Assembly: GCF_000739575.1 (NCBI RefSeq)
Contig: NZ_BBJO01000002.1
Location: 154,449 to 218,448 of the forward strand
Reading direction: 5' to 3'
DNA from: Halobellus rufus
GTDB lineage: Archaea > Halobacteriota > Halobacteria > Halobacteriales > Haloferacaceae
Length of the DNA: 64,000 bases
Shown here: positions 1 through 8,275 of the stretch, in pieces
Position numbering within the stretch: the first letter of the stretch is position 1
How the letters are laid out: each line of letters begins with the position of its first letter
Notes under the pieces: generated by a model
The model's input: the letters and a program-made list of their open reading frames with translations, nothing else
Database searches by the model: none
Told to the model about the DNA's origin: nothing
Made by a program: the position numbers and the translations under genes

Positions 1-1334
1 CGGACGAGCAGACGGCTGAAGTTGTCGCAGCCGTCCTCGGTGATGACGTCCCACTCCAGTTCGTCGTAGTAGCCGTAGGGGTCGTCCCGGCGGAGGTCGT
101 AGTCGATCCCTGAACCGCGTGCGACGGGGCCCGTCGCGCCGTAGGACTTCGCGACCTCCGGCGGCAGCACGCCCGTGTCGATCGTCCGCGACTGCAGGAT
201 CTCGTTGCCGGTGATGAGGTCGTGGTACTCCTCGACGGCCTCCGGGAGGTCCTCTAGGAAGTCCCGGATCAGCTCGAAGAACTCCTCGCGCGGCTCGGGG
301 AGGTCCCAGACGACGCCGCCCAGCCGGAAGTAGTTGAACATCATCCGCTGGCCGGTGAGCTCTTCGAGGACGTTCTGCACCTTCTCGCGGTCCCGCATCG
401 CGTACATGAAGATCGCGGTGAAGTCGCCGTAGACGTCGAGCGCGAACGTGCCGACGGCGAGCATGTGCGAGGCGATGCGGCAGAACTCCGCACCCATCGT
501 CCGGATGATCTGCGCGTACTCCGGAACCTCGATGTCGTTGAGGTCCTCCGCGGCGCGGGCGTACGCCCACTCGTTGAGGAGCCCCGACGACGCGTAGTCC
601 CAGCGGTCCGGGTACGGCATGATCTGGTGGCGGTACGTCTTCGTCTGGCACATCTGCTCCTCGCAGCGGTGGAGGTAGCCGATGTCGGGGTCGACGTCGG
701 CGACCTGCTCGCCGTCGAGGACCGTCTTGACGTGCAGCACGCCGTGTGTCGCGGGGTGGTGCGGGCCGATGTTGACGTACATCGTGTCGCCCGCGTCCTC
801 GCGGTGATCGTCGGCGAGGGGGTTCTCCCACTCTTTGAGCGTCACGATCTGCGGCCGGTCCTGATCGTAGTTCTGCGAGAGCGGGTGGCCCTGCCACGTG
901 TCCGGAAGCAGGATCCGCCGCAGGTCCGGGTGGTCGTCGTACTCGATGCCGATCAGGTCGTAGGCCTCCCGCTCGTGCCAGTCGGCCGTCCGGAAGACCG
1001 GCTCCGCCGACTCGCTGACGGGATCGTCCTTCGTCGTCGGCACGACCACGCTCACTTCGCGCTGTCGGTCGTCGAAGCTCGTGAGGTGGTAGATCGACTC
1101 GTAACGGTCCTCGCGCTCCTCGGCGGTGACACACGAGAGGTGGTCAAACCCGGCCTCGTCGCGGAGGCGACGCAGCGTCTCTTGGACGCTGTCGGGCCGG
1201 ATGACGAACCCGGGCGCGTTGACGTGCTCCTCGCGATCGACGACGAGGTCGCCGAGCAGTTCGGCGATCTCGTCGCCTTCGGTCGGCAGGACCTCGACCG
1301 CGCCGTCCTCTGGGGTTGGTTCTTCGAGGCTCAT
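1..1334 (-). CDS. nuoCD: NADH-quinone oxidoreductase fused subunits C and D (partial, runs off the window)
   Basis: Peripheral-arm subunit of the complex I-like respiratory enzyme, on the cytoplasmic face of the membrane. About 444 codons are visible and the C-terminus lies beyond base 1. Residues 1-170 are the NuoC (30 kDa) part, with HEREAYDLIGI near 120-130. NuoD (49 kDa) begins near residue 185 with YVNIGPHHPATHGVL, which contributes to the quinone pocket. The C-D fusion is usual in haloarchaea, whose clusters are known to lack the NADH-input module NuoEFG, so the electron donor is not NADH by default. The ATG overlaps the nuoB stop codon in an ATGA, so the two are probably translationally coupled. 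Identification is very secure; only the 3' end is missing. Confidence 0.96.
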   Translation of the reverse strand, partial: MSLEEPTPEDGAVEVLPTEGDEIAELLGDLVVDREEHVNAPGFVIRPDSVQETLRRLRDEAGFDHLSCVTAEEREDRYESIYHLTSFDDRQREVSVVVPTTKDDPVSESAEPVFRTADWHEREAYDLIGIEYDDHPDLRRILLPDTWQGHPLSQNYDQDRPQIVTLKEWENPLADDHREDAGDTMYVNIGPHHPATHGVLHVKTVLDGEQVADVDPDIGYLHRCEEQMCQTKTYRHQIMPYPDRWDYASSGLLNEWAYARAAEDLNDIEVPEYAQIIRTMGAEFCRIASHMLAVGTFALDVYGDFTAIFMYAMRDREKVQNVLEELTGQRMMFNYFRLGGVVWDLPEPREEFFELIRDFLEDLPEAVEEYHDLITGNEILQSRTIDTGVLPPEVAKSYGATGPVARGSGIDYDLRRDDPYGYYDELEWDVITEDGCDNFSRLLV

Positions 1335-2041
1335 GGCGAATCAGCCCAGTTGTACCGCATAACCAGGTCGTCCTCGTCGATCTGGTCTGCGAGCTGCTCG
1401 ACGATCTCGTCCTGTTCGAGGTCGTCGAACTGTTCGAGCTCGTAGGGTTTGACCGTCACCGGGCTCGACTCGCCCTCGGCGATGCGCTGTTGCAGCTTCG
1501 CGACGCCGTAGATGAGCGCCTCGGGACGCGGGGGACAGCCCGGGACGTGGATGTCGACCGGGATGACCTCCTCTGCGCCCTTGATGACGTTGTAGCCCTC
1601 TTGGAACGGGCCGCCCGAGATCGTACAGGAGCCCATCCCGACGACGAACTTCGGCTCGGGCATCTGGTCGTAGACGCGCTTCATCCGCGGGGCGAACTTC
1701 GAGACGATCGTTCCGGGGACGATGATGACGTCCGCCTGTCGCGGCGACGCGCGGGGGACCCCGGCCGCGAACCGGTCGAGGTCGTGTTTCACCGAGTAGG
1801 TGTGCATCATCTCGATGCTGCAGCAGGCGATCCCGAACTGCAGCATAAACATCGAGGAGCCGCGGACCCAGTTCATAAACTGGTCGAACTTCGTGAGGAT
1901 GAACGGCGAGGAGCCGAACGCCTCCCGAAGCTTCGAGTTGAAGCGGTTGTCCGCTCCCGCGCCCGTCATCCGGGCGTCCCGCGTCTCGGTCTGTACCTGC
2001 GTGTCGTCCGTGACGAATGGTGTGTCTCGTTCGCTACTCAT
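1331..2041 (-). CDS. nuoB: NADH-quinone oxidoreductase subunit B
   Basis: 236-residue subunit that carries the terminal [4Fe-4S] cluster N2, which passes electrons to quinone. The ligand cysteines are visible: the adjacent pair C73-C74 (in IACCSIEMMH), C139 (GMGSCTISGG) and C169 (VPGCPPRPE). The first ~35 residues are a variable acidic extension typical of halophiles. The start chosen is the ATG that overlaps the nuoA stop in ATGA; the reading frame is open further upstream but only across nuoA. It sits in the order nuoA-nuoB-nuoCD with 4-nt overlaps on both sides, so it is a tightly coupled operon. No defect is seen. Confidence 0.97.
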   Translation of the reverse strand: MSSERDTPFVTDDTQVQTETRDARMTGAGADNRFNSKLREAFGSSPFILTKFDQFMNWVRGSSMFMLQFGIACCSIEMMHTYSVKHDLDRFAAGVPRASPRQADVIIVPGTIVSKFAPRMKRVYDQMPEPKFVVGMGSCTISGGPFQEGYNVIKGAEEVIPVDIHVPGCPPRPEALIYGVAKLQQRIAEGESSPVTVKPYELEQFDDLEQDEIVEQLADQIDEDDLVMRYNWADSP

Positions 2042-2451
2042 GCGTTTCTCTCCGTCTTCTGGCGGTTCGCAAGCGGGCTTTTGACCCACTTGATCGCGCC
2101 GTTGCGCCACGCCCAGACCAGTCCGACGACGAGCACGCCGACGAAAGCGAGCATCGGCAGCAGGACCGTCGAGAGGGCGACGCCCTGGTCCAACGCGGGC
2201 CGGTAGATCACGGCCCACGGGAAGATGAGAACGGTCTCGATGTCGAACACGAGAAACAGCAGCGCGACCATGTAATACTGGATGTTAAACTGGACGCGCG
2301 CCGTTCCGGTCGGTACCTCACCGCTCTCGTAGGTGGCGCGTTTGCCTTGTTCGGGAACCGACGGGCGCAGGATCGCCGAAACGGCCATCATCCCAAGTGG
2401 GATGCCGACGGCGACGAGCGCAAGGGCCCCGATTGCTATCCATTCACTCAT
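2038..2451 (-). CDS. nuoA: NADH-quinone oxidoreductase subunit A
   Basis: 137-residue membrane subunit of complex I. Three hydrophobic segments are visible (about 3-27, 60-82 and 92-116). The loop after the first holds the family features YESGEVPTG and FNIQYYMVALLFLVFDIE, with the conserved acidic DIE. It is the first gene of the nuo operon. A TATA-like element lies ~52-59 nt upstream, so a leader of roughly 25-30 nt is expected before the ATG. It overlaps nuoB by 4 nt. Confidence 0.97.
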   Translation of the reverse strand: MSEWIAIGALALVAVGIPLGMMAVSAILRPSVPEQGKRATYESGEVPTGTARVQFNIQYYMVALLFLVFDIETVLIFPWAVIYRPALDQGVALSTVLLPMLAFVGVLVVGLVWAWRNGAIKWVKSPLANRQKTERNA

Positions 2452-2502
2452 TCCGTAGTCTCCCTGACGTTCGGGGGTTAGAAGCGCCCCCCCATAAGCG
2501 TT

Positions 2503-2510
2503 GATTTATA
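2503..2510 (-). promoter_or_regulatory. TATA box of the nuo operon
   Basis: On the minus strand the sequence reads TATAAATC in an otherwise GC-rich gap between the purE stop and nuoA. With transcription starting ~25 nt downstream, the nuo mRNA would have a ~25-30 nt leader. A run of seven C (plus strand, near 2487-2493) lies inside that leader. Inferred from sequence only. Confidence 0.5.
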
Positions 2511-2543
2511 CCGCTGCCGACGCCTCGTGCTCCGAAAGGTCGG

Positions 2544-3194
2544 TCACTCGTCCGCTCGGCTCTCGACGTACGCGTCGACGCCGAGATCGTGCAGATCGCG
2601 GGAGTCGCGGGCGACCTGTCCGACCAGCGACTCGTGGTACTCGATCAGGCGCTCGCGCAGTTGCTCGTGCTCGCGGGAGAGAATCTGCGCCGCGGACAGC
2701 GCCGCGTTGAACGACTTGCCCGCGTCGACGGCGACGATGGGCGCGCCGGTCGGCATCCCGATCACCGAGTCGACGGACTTCTCCTGAACCGGGACGCCGA
2801 CGACCGGGATCGGGTACGCGATCGAGGCGGTCATGTTCGGGAGGTCGGCGGACTTCCCGCCCGCGCCCGCGATCACGACGTCCAGCCCGCGCGCCTCGGC
2901 GGTCTCGCCGTAGGCGTACATCAGTTCGGGCGTCCGGTGCGCGGAGACGACGTACGTCTCGTAGGTGAAGCGCGCCTCGGGCGCGTCGCGGAAGTCCGTC
3001 TGCTCGGCGAAGCCGAGTTCCGAGAGCGCCTCGTGCGCGCCCGACATCGTCTCCAGATCCGAGTCCGACCCCATGATGATCCCGACGTCGGGCGTCGTCT
3101 CGGGGTCGACGTCTGCGTCGGCCTCCTCGCGGAGTCGGTCGATCAGGTCCTGTACTGTCACGTCGCTTTCGTCGTCTGGGGTGTAGTCGGTCAT
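2544..3194 (-). CDS. purE: 5-(carboxyamino)imidazole ribonucleotide mutase (PurE)
   Basis: Catalyses N5-CAIR to CAIR in de novo purine synthesis, directly after PurK. About 216 residues from the chosen ATG: an acidic N-terminal ~45 residues, then the PurE fold with phosphate-binding GSDSDLE and the catalytic SAHRTPE. The substrate loop AGAGGKSADLPNM and GVPVQ follow, and a ~50-residue helical tail ends the protein. A GTG at 3251 overlaps the purK stop in GTGA and would add 19 residues; the ATG at 3194 is preferred because the extra residues match no part of the family, but translational coupling makes the upstream start possible. Co-transcribed with purK. Confidence 0.94.
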   Translation of the reverse strand: MTDYTPDDESDVTVQDLIDRLREEADADVDPETTPDVGIIMGSDSDLETMSGAHEALSELGFAEQTDFRDAPEARFTYETYVVSAHRTPELMYAYGETAEARGLDVVIAGAGGKSADLPNMTASIAYPIPVVGVPVQEKSVDSVIGMPTGAPIVAVDAGKSFNAALSAAQILSREHEQLRERLIEYHESLVGQVARDSRDLHDLGVDAYVESRADE

Positions 3195-3247
3195 TGCTGG
3201 CTCGTTGTGTAGTGGCTTCGGGGCGTCGCGCTTTTCTGTCGACTCGG

Positions 3248-4404
3248 TCACTCGAACGTCAGCGCTTCTCTGACCTCTCTCGCGTGCGCGAGAAGCGCGT
3301 CAGCGTCGCGGCCGGTCTCGCCGTCGCCGGTCACGGTCACGTGGCCCATCTTCCGCAGCGGGCGCACCTCGTCCTTGCCGTACCAGTGCAGCGACGCGTC
3401 CGCGTCTTCGAGGACGGCCTCGACGGTGCCGAGGCGCGCCGGTCGGGGCTCCTCGACGGTCCCGAGGACGTTCGACATCACGGTCGGACAGCGCAGGCGG
3501 GTCGACCCGAGCGGCCACCCGAGGACGGCGCGGACGTGCTGTTCGAACTGGGAGGTGCGCGCGCCTCGATCGTCCAGTGTCCGGAGTTGTGCGGCCGCGG
3601 TGCGATCTCGTTGACCGAGATCTCTCCGTCGCGAGTCTCGAACAGTTCGATCCCGAACACGCCGCGGCCCGACAGCGTCGACAGGACGTCGCGGGCGACC
3701 TCTTCGGCGCGCTCTAAGACCTCGTCGCTCGTGCGCGCGGGCAGGATCGTCTCCCGGAGGATCTCGTCTTCGTGGACGTTCTCGCCCGCGGGGAACGTGC
3801 GGACCTCGCCGTCGCCCTGCACGGCGATCACCGACAGTTCCCGGGCGAAGTCGACGAACGTCTCGGCCATCGCGGGGCCGCCGACGGCGTCGATGGCGTC
3901 CTCGACGTCGGCGGGGTCGGTCACGGGGACGTTCCCCCGACCGTCGTAGCCGCCGGTGCGGGCCTTCAGCATCACCGATCCGAACTCGTCGAGCGCCGCG
4001 CGGAGGTCGTCGGCGTCGTCGACCTTCCGGAACGGGGGGACGGGCACGCCGTCGTCGGCGAGCGCGCGCTTCTGGACGAGTTTGTCCTCGATGGTCGACA
4101 GCGTCGCCGGGTCGGGGTTCACGGAGAGGCCGAACTCCTCGGCGACCTCCTCCAGCAGTTCGGAGTCGGCGAGTTCGATCTCGAACGTCAGCGCGTCGAC
4201 CTTCGAGGCGAGTTCGCGGAACGCCTCGGGGTCGTCGAAGTCGCCGACGACCTGTTCGCGGGCGACGGGCGAGGCGGGGCACTCCGGCGTCGGATCGAGG
4301 ACGACCACCTCGACGCCGAGCGGGGCGGCCGCCTCGGCGAGCATCCGGCCGAGTTGGCCGCCGCCGACGACGCCGAGCGTGGGTCCGGGTACGGTGACGG
4401 TCAC
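3248..4404 (-). CDS. purK: 5-(carboxyamino)imidazole ribonucleotide synthase (PurK), frameshifted as sequenced
   Basis: ATP-grasp enzyme that carboxylates AIR with bicarbonate and ATP, upstream of PurE. The N-terminal ~280 codons read from GTG 4404 (TVTVPGPTLGVVGGGQLGRM) through NEIAPRPHNSGHWTIEA. At about 3563-3567 the frame breaks, and the remaining ~105 codons (TSQFEQHVRAVLGWPLGST to the TGA at 3248) continue in another frame. Adding one G on the minus strand (GAGGC to GAGGGC) restores the family motif HWTIEGARTSQFEQH, so the lesion is a 1-nt deletion in a G run. The pathway needs this gene unless purines are supplied, so a sequencing error is the simpler reading. The GTG start is fixed by a TATA box 25-30 nt upstream. 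Confidence 0.88.
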
Positions 4405-4428
4405 GGGCGTTGATACTGGACGATACTG

Positions 4429-4434
4429 AATAAA
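4429..4434 (-). promoter_or_regulatory. TATA box of purK-purE
   Basis: Minus-strand TTTATT, 25-30 nt before the GTG start of purK. This spacing fits a leaderless transcript and is the reason for choosing that GTG. Confidence 0.5.
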
Positions 4435-4457
4435 GTTTGCCGAACACTGCGCGCGGA

Positions 4458-4475
4458 TGCACACGATCGTGCGCA
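4458..4475. promoter_or_regulatory. Near-perfect 18-bp palindrome upstream of purK
   Basis: TGCACACGATCGTGCGCA, centred on GATC, with only one mismatched pair (A/G versus its partner). It lies ~24 bp upstream of the purK TATA box, where archaeal activators or repressors often bind. It could serve as the operator of the purine operon. No regulator is identified. Confidence 0.35.
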
Positions 4476-4520
4476 CAGCCGCGACGCACCGGCGGAGTTT
4501 CGACGTGGCCGGAACCGGGG

Positions 4521-6473
4521 TTACGACGTCGCTGACGCCGACTCGGATTCGTACTCGGGCGCGACGCGCTGCAGTTCCTCGCGTTCGATGAAGACGACGA
4601 CGTCGTCGTTCCAGAGCCGGAACTTGTGCTCGAAGGCGGCGTACCCCGACAGCTCCCCGGAGACGTCGTTGCGGTCGAAGCCCTTCGCGATCACGACCGG
4701 CGGTGGGTCCGAGAGCGTCTCGTTCAGGTCGGCGTCGGGCGACGAACTCGTGACGTTCGCGCCCGCGCGTTCGAGGTACCACGGCAGCGGCAGGCGGTCG
4801 TGCCACGCGGGCCCGCCCGGCGGCGCGGTGTCGAGCGAGGATTCGTTGCGGACGTAGAACAGCGTCTCGTCGCTGCCCGGCGCTCTCGTCCCGACGAAGA
4901 GGACGTCAGCGCCGTCGTCGTTGGCGGCCGCGACCTCGCCTGCGACCTCGATCGTCGGCTTCAGCGAGTTCTCCGGCTGCGCCCACTGCAGCACCTCCCT
5001 GTCGTCCTGATCGGTCGTGTTGAAGTAGGTCGCGTTCGCGGCGGCGACGCCGCCGACGGCCGAGAGGAGAATCAGCGCCGCGAGGCCGACGCTCACCGCG
5101 TCGCGCGCGTCGAGGGCGTCGCGAGCGGACTCGACGACGAACGCGACGCCGACAGCGGCCGGAATCGCCAGCGGCACGATCACGTGGACCGCCGCCCACG
5201 GGGCCTCGATGTCGGTCGCGATCGGGTAGCCGAAGAGCGAGGCGACCGCCCAGTACGTCGCGAACGTGACGACCTCGCGGGGGCCGTCCCCGTAGAGCCC
5301 GTAGCGGTCGGCGACGATCCCGAGCAGCCCGAACGCGATCAGCGCCGGTGCGCCGTAGACGAGCGTCTCCACGAGGTCGACGAGGTACGGCAGGTACGGG
5401 TGGTCCTGGTGGCCGCCGCCGCCCCACGTGTCCGCGAGTTTCTCGGCCGCGCCGATCGTGCCCGCGTCGAGGACCGACGGGAGCTGTGCGGGGTTCGAGA
5501 GCGCCACCCAGAGGTCCGGCCGCGGTGCGTAGAAGAACACGGTGACCGCGAGGAACAGCACGACTGCGCCGGCCGCTGTCCCGGCCACCCGAGCGAGCGA
5601 TGCCTGCGGCGTCCGTCCGTGCGAGGTTATACTCCGCGTGACCCCTGCGCGCCACCGCCCGGCGACGCCGCGGACCGGCTCCCCGCGCGCTCGGGCGCCG
5701 AGCAGCCGGTGATCCAAGAGAAGCGCGCCCGCGCCGAGGAAACAGAGCACGTACAGCAGCGCGTTCGCCTTCGTCGTGAACGCGAGCGCGAGAGCGGCGG
5801 TCGCGGGGAACGCGTACCGGAGCCGACCGGTGTCGAGCCCGCGAACGACGAACCCGAGCGCGACGACGGAGAACGCCGCCACGAGCACGTCGTTTCGCAT
5901 AAACCGGGAGTAGTAGACGACCAGCGGGTTCAGCGCCAGCAGCGCCGCGAGCCCCACGAGTTCGGTGTCGCGAAGCCGCTCGCGGAACAGCCACGCGGCC
6001 AGGGGGAACAGGCCGCCGACGAGCGCGACCGGCAGCCGCGCGGTGAAGTCCGAGACCGGGAGGACGAAGAACAGCCAGTCGTTGACGATCGGGAGGAACG
6101 GTCCGTGGACGATCGGGCGGTACGTGTGCACGCCGGTCTCGTGATAGCGGAGGATCCAGTAGCCCACGCGGCCCTCGTCCCAGTGGAAGATCCGCCCGCC
6201 GAGCGCGACGAGGCGGAGCGCGAGCGCGACGGCGGTGAACCCGAGGACGCCGAACAGCGCGCGACGCCGGTTCGGCCCGCGGCCGGAATCGGCGCTCGCG
6301 CTCGCAGGTCGGCCGCGGCTGTCGGGGTCGCTATCGATGGTGCCGATGTCGTCGTCGAGTTCGACCCGTTCGACGGGAGAGTCGGTTTCAGCGTCGCTGC
6401 CGGGGGCATCCTCCGGTCGCGCCGCTTCGGAGGAGGGAGCGTCCGTGTCGCGGGGGCCCTCGTCAGGGCTCAT
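4521..6473 (-). CDS. Agl23-like flippase-associated / GT-C type membrane protein (TIGR03663 family)
   Basis: 650-residue polytopic membrane protein. A ~75-residue acidic cytoplasmic tail is followed by a first membrane helix. Right after it comes GGRIFHWDEGRVGYW, with the Asp-Glu pair expected in GT-C (GT39/OST-like) proteins. About 11-12 hydrophobic segments extend to ~residue 470, then a ~170-residue extracellular domain with a few N-glycosylation sequons. The family is known from haloarchaeal surface glycosylation, where the member in Haloferax is linked to lipid-linked sugar flipping; whether it moves or transfers sugar is not settled. It is transcribed alone on the minus strand, downstream of nothing obvious. 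Family assignment is good, function moderate. Confidence 0.75.
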   Translation of the reverse strand: MSPDEGPRDTDAPSSEAARPEDAPGSDAETDSPVERVELDDDIGTIDSDPDSRGRPASASADSGRGPNRRRALFGVLGFTAVALALRLVALGGRIFHWDEGRVGYWILRYHETGVHTYRPIVHGPFLPIVNDWLFFVLPVSDFTARLPVALVGGLFPLAAWLFRERLRDTELVGLAALLALNPLVVYYSRFMRNDVLVAAFSVVALGFVVRGLDTGRLRYAFPATAALALAFTTKANALLYVLCFLGAGALLLDHRLLGARARGEPVRGVAGRWRAGVTRSITSHGRTPQASLARVAGTAAGAVVLFLAVTVFFYAPRPDLWVALSNPAQLPSVLDAGTIGAAEKLADTWGGGGHQDHPYLPYLVDLVETLVYGAPALIAFGLLGIVADRYGLYGDGPREVVTFATYWAVASLFGYPIATDIEAPWAAVHVIVPLAIPAAVGVAFVVESARDALDARDAVSVGLAALILLSAVGGVAAANATYFNTTDQDDREVLQWAQPENSLKPTIEVAGEVAAANDDGADVLFVGTRAPGSDETLFYVRNESSLDTAPPGGPAWHDRLPLPWYLERAGANVTSSSPDADLNETLSDPPPVVIAKGFDRNDVSGELSGYAAFEHKFRLWNDDVVVFIEREELQRVAPEYESESASATS

Positions 6474-6629
6474 TGCTTCGTTGTGCTCCCCAGTTCGTTA
6501 CAACTCTTGTGTTTGCGACCGGGCAGCGGCGCTCGCGGCCCACGACAACTCAACGTATCAACCGAGCTACGGCTCGGGCGACGGACGCGTGCCGATACCT
6601 CTTTGAGCGCGCCGGGGGACCGCTTCGGT

Positions 6630-7034
6630 ATGGTAACGCTCGGATTAGTGGTGGCCGAATTCAACGCCTCGGTCACCGAGCCCATGGCGGCCGCCGCGAG
6701 AGAGGCCGCCGCGGAACGAGACGCTGAGATCGAAGCCGAACTCCCCGTCCCCGGGGCGTACGACTCGCCGCTGGCGGCGGATCGGCTCGCCCGACGCGAC
6801 GAGGTCGACGCCGTCGCGGTCGTCGGCGCGATCGTCACCGGCGACACGGACCACGACCGCGTCATCGCCGACGCGACCGCGAAGTCGCTGACCGAAGTGA
6901 GCCTCGACCGCGACGTGCCCGTCACCTTCGGCGTCTCCGGCCCCGGACAGAGCGGGGCCGAGGCGAGAGAGCGAGTCGAGAAAGGTGCGGAAGCGGTAAA
7001 CGCCGCCGTCGATATGGTGGAGACGTTGGCATGA
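6630..7034 (+). CDS. ribH: 6,7-dimethyl-8-ribityllumazine synthase
   Basis: 134-residue enzyme that condenses 5-amino-6-ribitylamino-uracil with dihydroxybutanone phosphate in riboflavin synthesis. The ligand-binding segments appear in order: EFNASVT (aromatic-site loop), PGAYDSP, and GAIVTGDTDHDRVI with the catalytic-type His, then TFGVSGPGQSGAEAR near the C-terminus. It is a little shorter than bacterial versions, as usual for archaeal ones. The ATG at 6630 is the first in frame with the fold; the frame stays open far upstream only as antisense to the Agl23-like gene. The stop overlaps the next ATG (ATGA), so it is coupled to the aminotransferase. Confidence 0.93.
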   Translation: MVTLGLVVAEFNASVTEPMAAAAREAAAERDAEIEAELPVPGAYDSPLAADRLARRDEVDAVAVVGAIVTGDTDHDRVIADATAKSLTEVSLDRDVPVTFGVSGPGQSGAEARERVEKGAEAVNAAVDMVETLA

Positions 7035-8179
7035 GTTTCGACTTCGCAGCCCGCGTCGAACGGGTCGAACCGAGCGCGACGCTGGCGATCAGCAACAAGG
7101 CGAGCGAACTGGAAGCGGACGGCGTCGACGTCGTCGACCTCTCGGTCGGCGAACCGGACTTCCCGACGCCGGAGAACGTCGTCGAGGCGGGCAAGGACGC
7201 GATGGACGCCGGACACACCGGCTACACCCCGTCGAACGGGATCCCGGCGCTTCGCGAGGCCATCGCCGCGAAGCTCCGCGACGACGGCATCGACGCCGCG
7301 AGCGACGAGGTCATCGTCACGCCCGGCGGCAAGCAGGCGCTCTTCGAGACGTTCCAGACGCTCATCGACGACGGCGACGAAGTGGTACTGCTCGACCCCG
7401 CGTGGGTATCCTACGAGGCGATGACCAAGCTCGCGGGCGGCTCGCTCAACCGCGTTGATCTCGCACCCTACGACTTCCAACTGGAGCCCGCACTCGACGA
7501 CCTCACGGAAGCCATCTCCGACGACACCGAACTGCTCGTCGTGAACTCGCCGTCGAACCCGACGGGCGCGGTCTACTCCGACGCGGCGCTCGAGGGCGTC
7601 CGGGATCTGGCCGTCGAGCACGACGTCACCGTCATCTCCGACGAGATCTACCAGGAGATCACCTACGGCGTCGAGCCGACGAGCCTCGGATCGCTGGAGG
7701 GAATGAGCGACCGGACGGTCACGATCAACGGCTTCTCGAAGGCGTACTCGATGACCGGCTGGCGGCTCGGCTACCTCCACGCCCCGGAGTCGCTGATCTC
7801 GCAGGCCGCGAAGCTGCACTCCCACTCGGTCTCCTGCGCCGTGAACTTCGTCCAGCACGCGGGCCTCGAAGCGATCCAGAACACCGACGAGGCCGTCACG
7901 GAGATGCGCGACGCGTTCCGCGAGCGACGCGATATGCTCTCGGAGCTGTTCGCCGAGCACGACGTCGACGTCCCCGTCGGCGACGGCGCATTCTACATGA
8001 TGCTCCCGGTCGACGACGACGATCAAGAGTGGTGCGCGGGCGCGATCGAGGACGCCCACGTCGCGACCGTTCCGGGCTCGGCGTTCGGCTCGCCCGGCTA
8101 CGCGCGGATCTCCTACGCCGCCAGCGAGGAGCGGCTCCGCGAGGCGGTCGACCGACTCGTCGAGCACGGTTACCTCTGA
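7031..8179 (+). CDS. Class I/II PLP-dependent aminotransferase (aspartate/aromatic type)
   Basis: 382 residues. PLP-binding residues of fold type I are visible: N176 in SPSNPTG, D204 and Y207 in SDEIYQE, and the Schiff-base lysine K237 in NGFSKAYSMTGWRLGY with R245. A substrate-carboxylate arginine sits in YARISYA near 362. The substrate is probably aspartate or another amino acid of the AspC/Iγ group; the exact donor cannot be read from the sequence. It overlaps ribH by 4 nt, so it is co-translated with a riboflavin gene, a pairing without an obvious metabolic reason. No defects. Confidence 0.9.
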   Translation: MSFDFAARVERVEPSATLAISNKASELEADGVDVVDLSVGEPDFPTPENVVEAGKDAMDAGHTGYTPSNGIPALREAIAAKLRDDGIDAASDEVIVTPGGKQALFETFQTLIDDGDEVVLLDPAWVSYEAMTKLAGGSLNRVDLAPYDFQLEPALDDLTEAISDDTELLVVNSPSNPTGAVYSDAALEGVRDLAVEHDVTVISDEIYQEITYGVEPTSLGSLEGMSDRTVTINGFSKAYSMTGWRLGYLHAPESLISQAAKLHSHSVSCAVNFVQHAGLEAIQNTDEAVTEMRDAFRERRDMLSELFAEHDVDVPVGDGAFYMMLPVDDDDQEWCAGAIEDAHVATVPGSAFGSPGYARISYAASEERLREAVDRLVEHGYL

Positions 8180-8275
8180 GCGGTCGGCGACGCCGATTCG
8201 TCGCTGACTGACGGCGACTGCGGCCCCTCGAACTGACGGCAACCTATTTCGTACACGCACGAAGACGTTCAGCCG

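Noticed and set aside
465..1445. Long plus-strand reading frames opposite nuoCD and nuoB (and many like them throughout).
   Set aside because: They are antisense shadows in GC-rich DNA: their composition is Arg/Ala-rich and repetitive, while the minus-strand proteins have family motifs.
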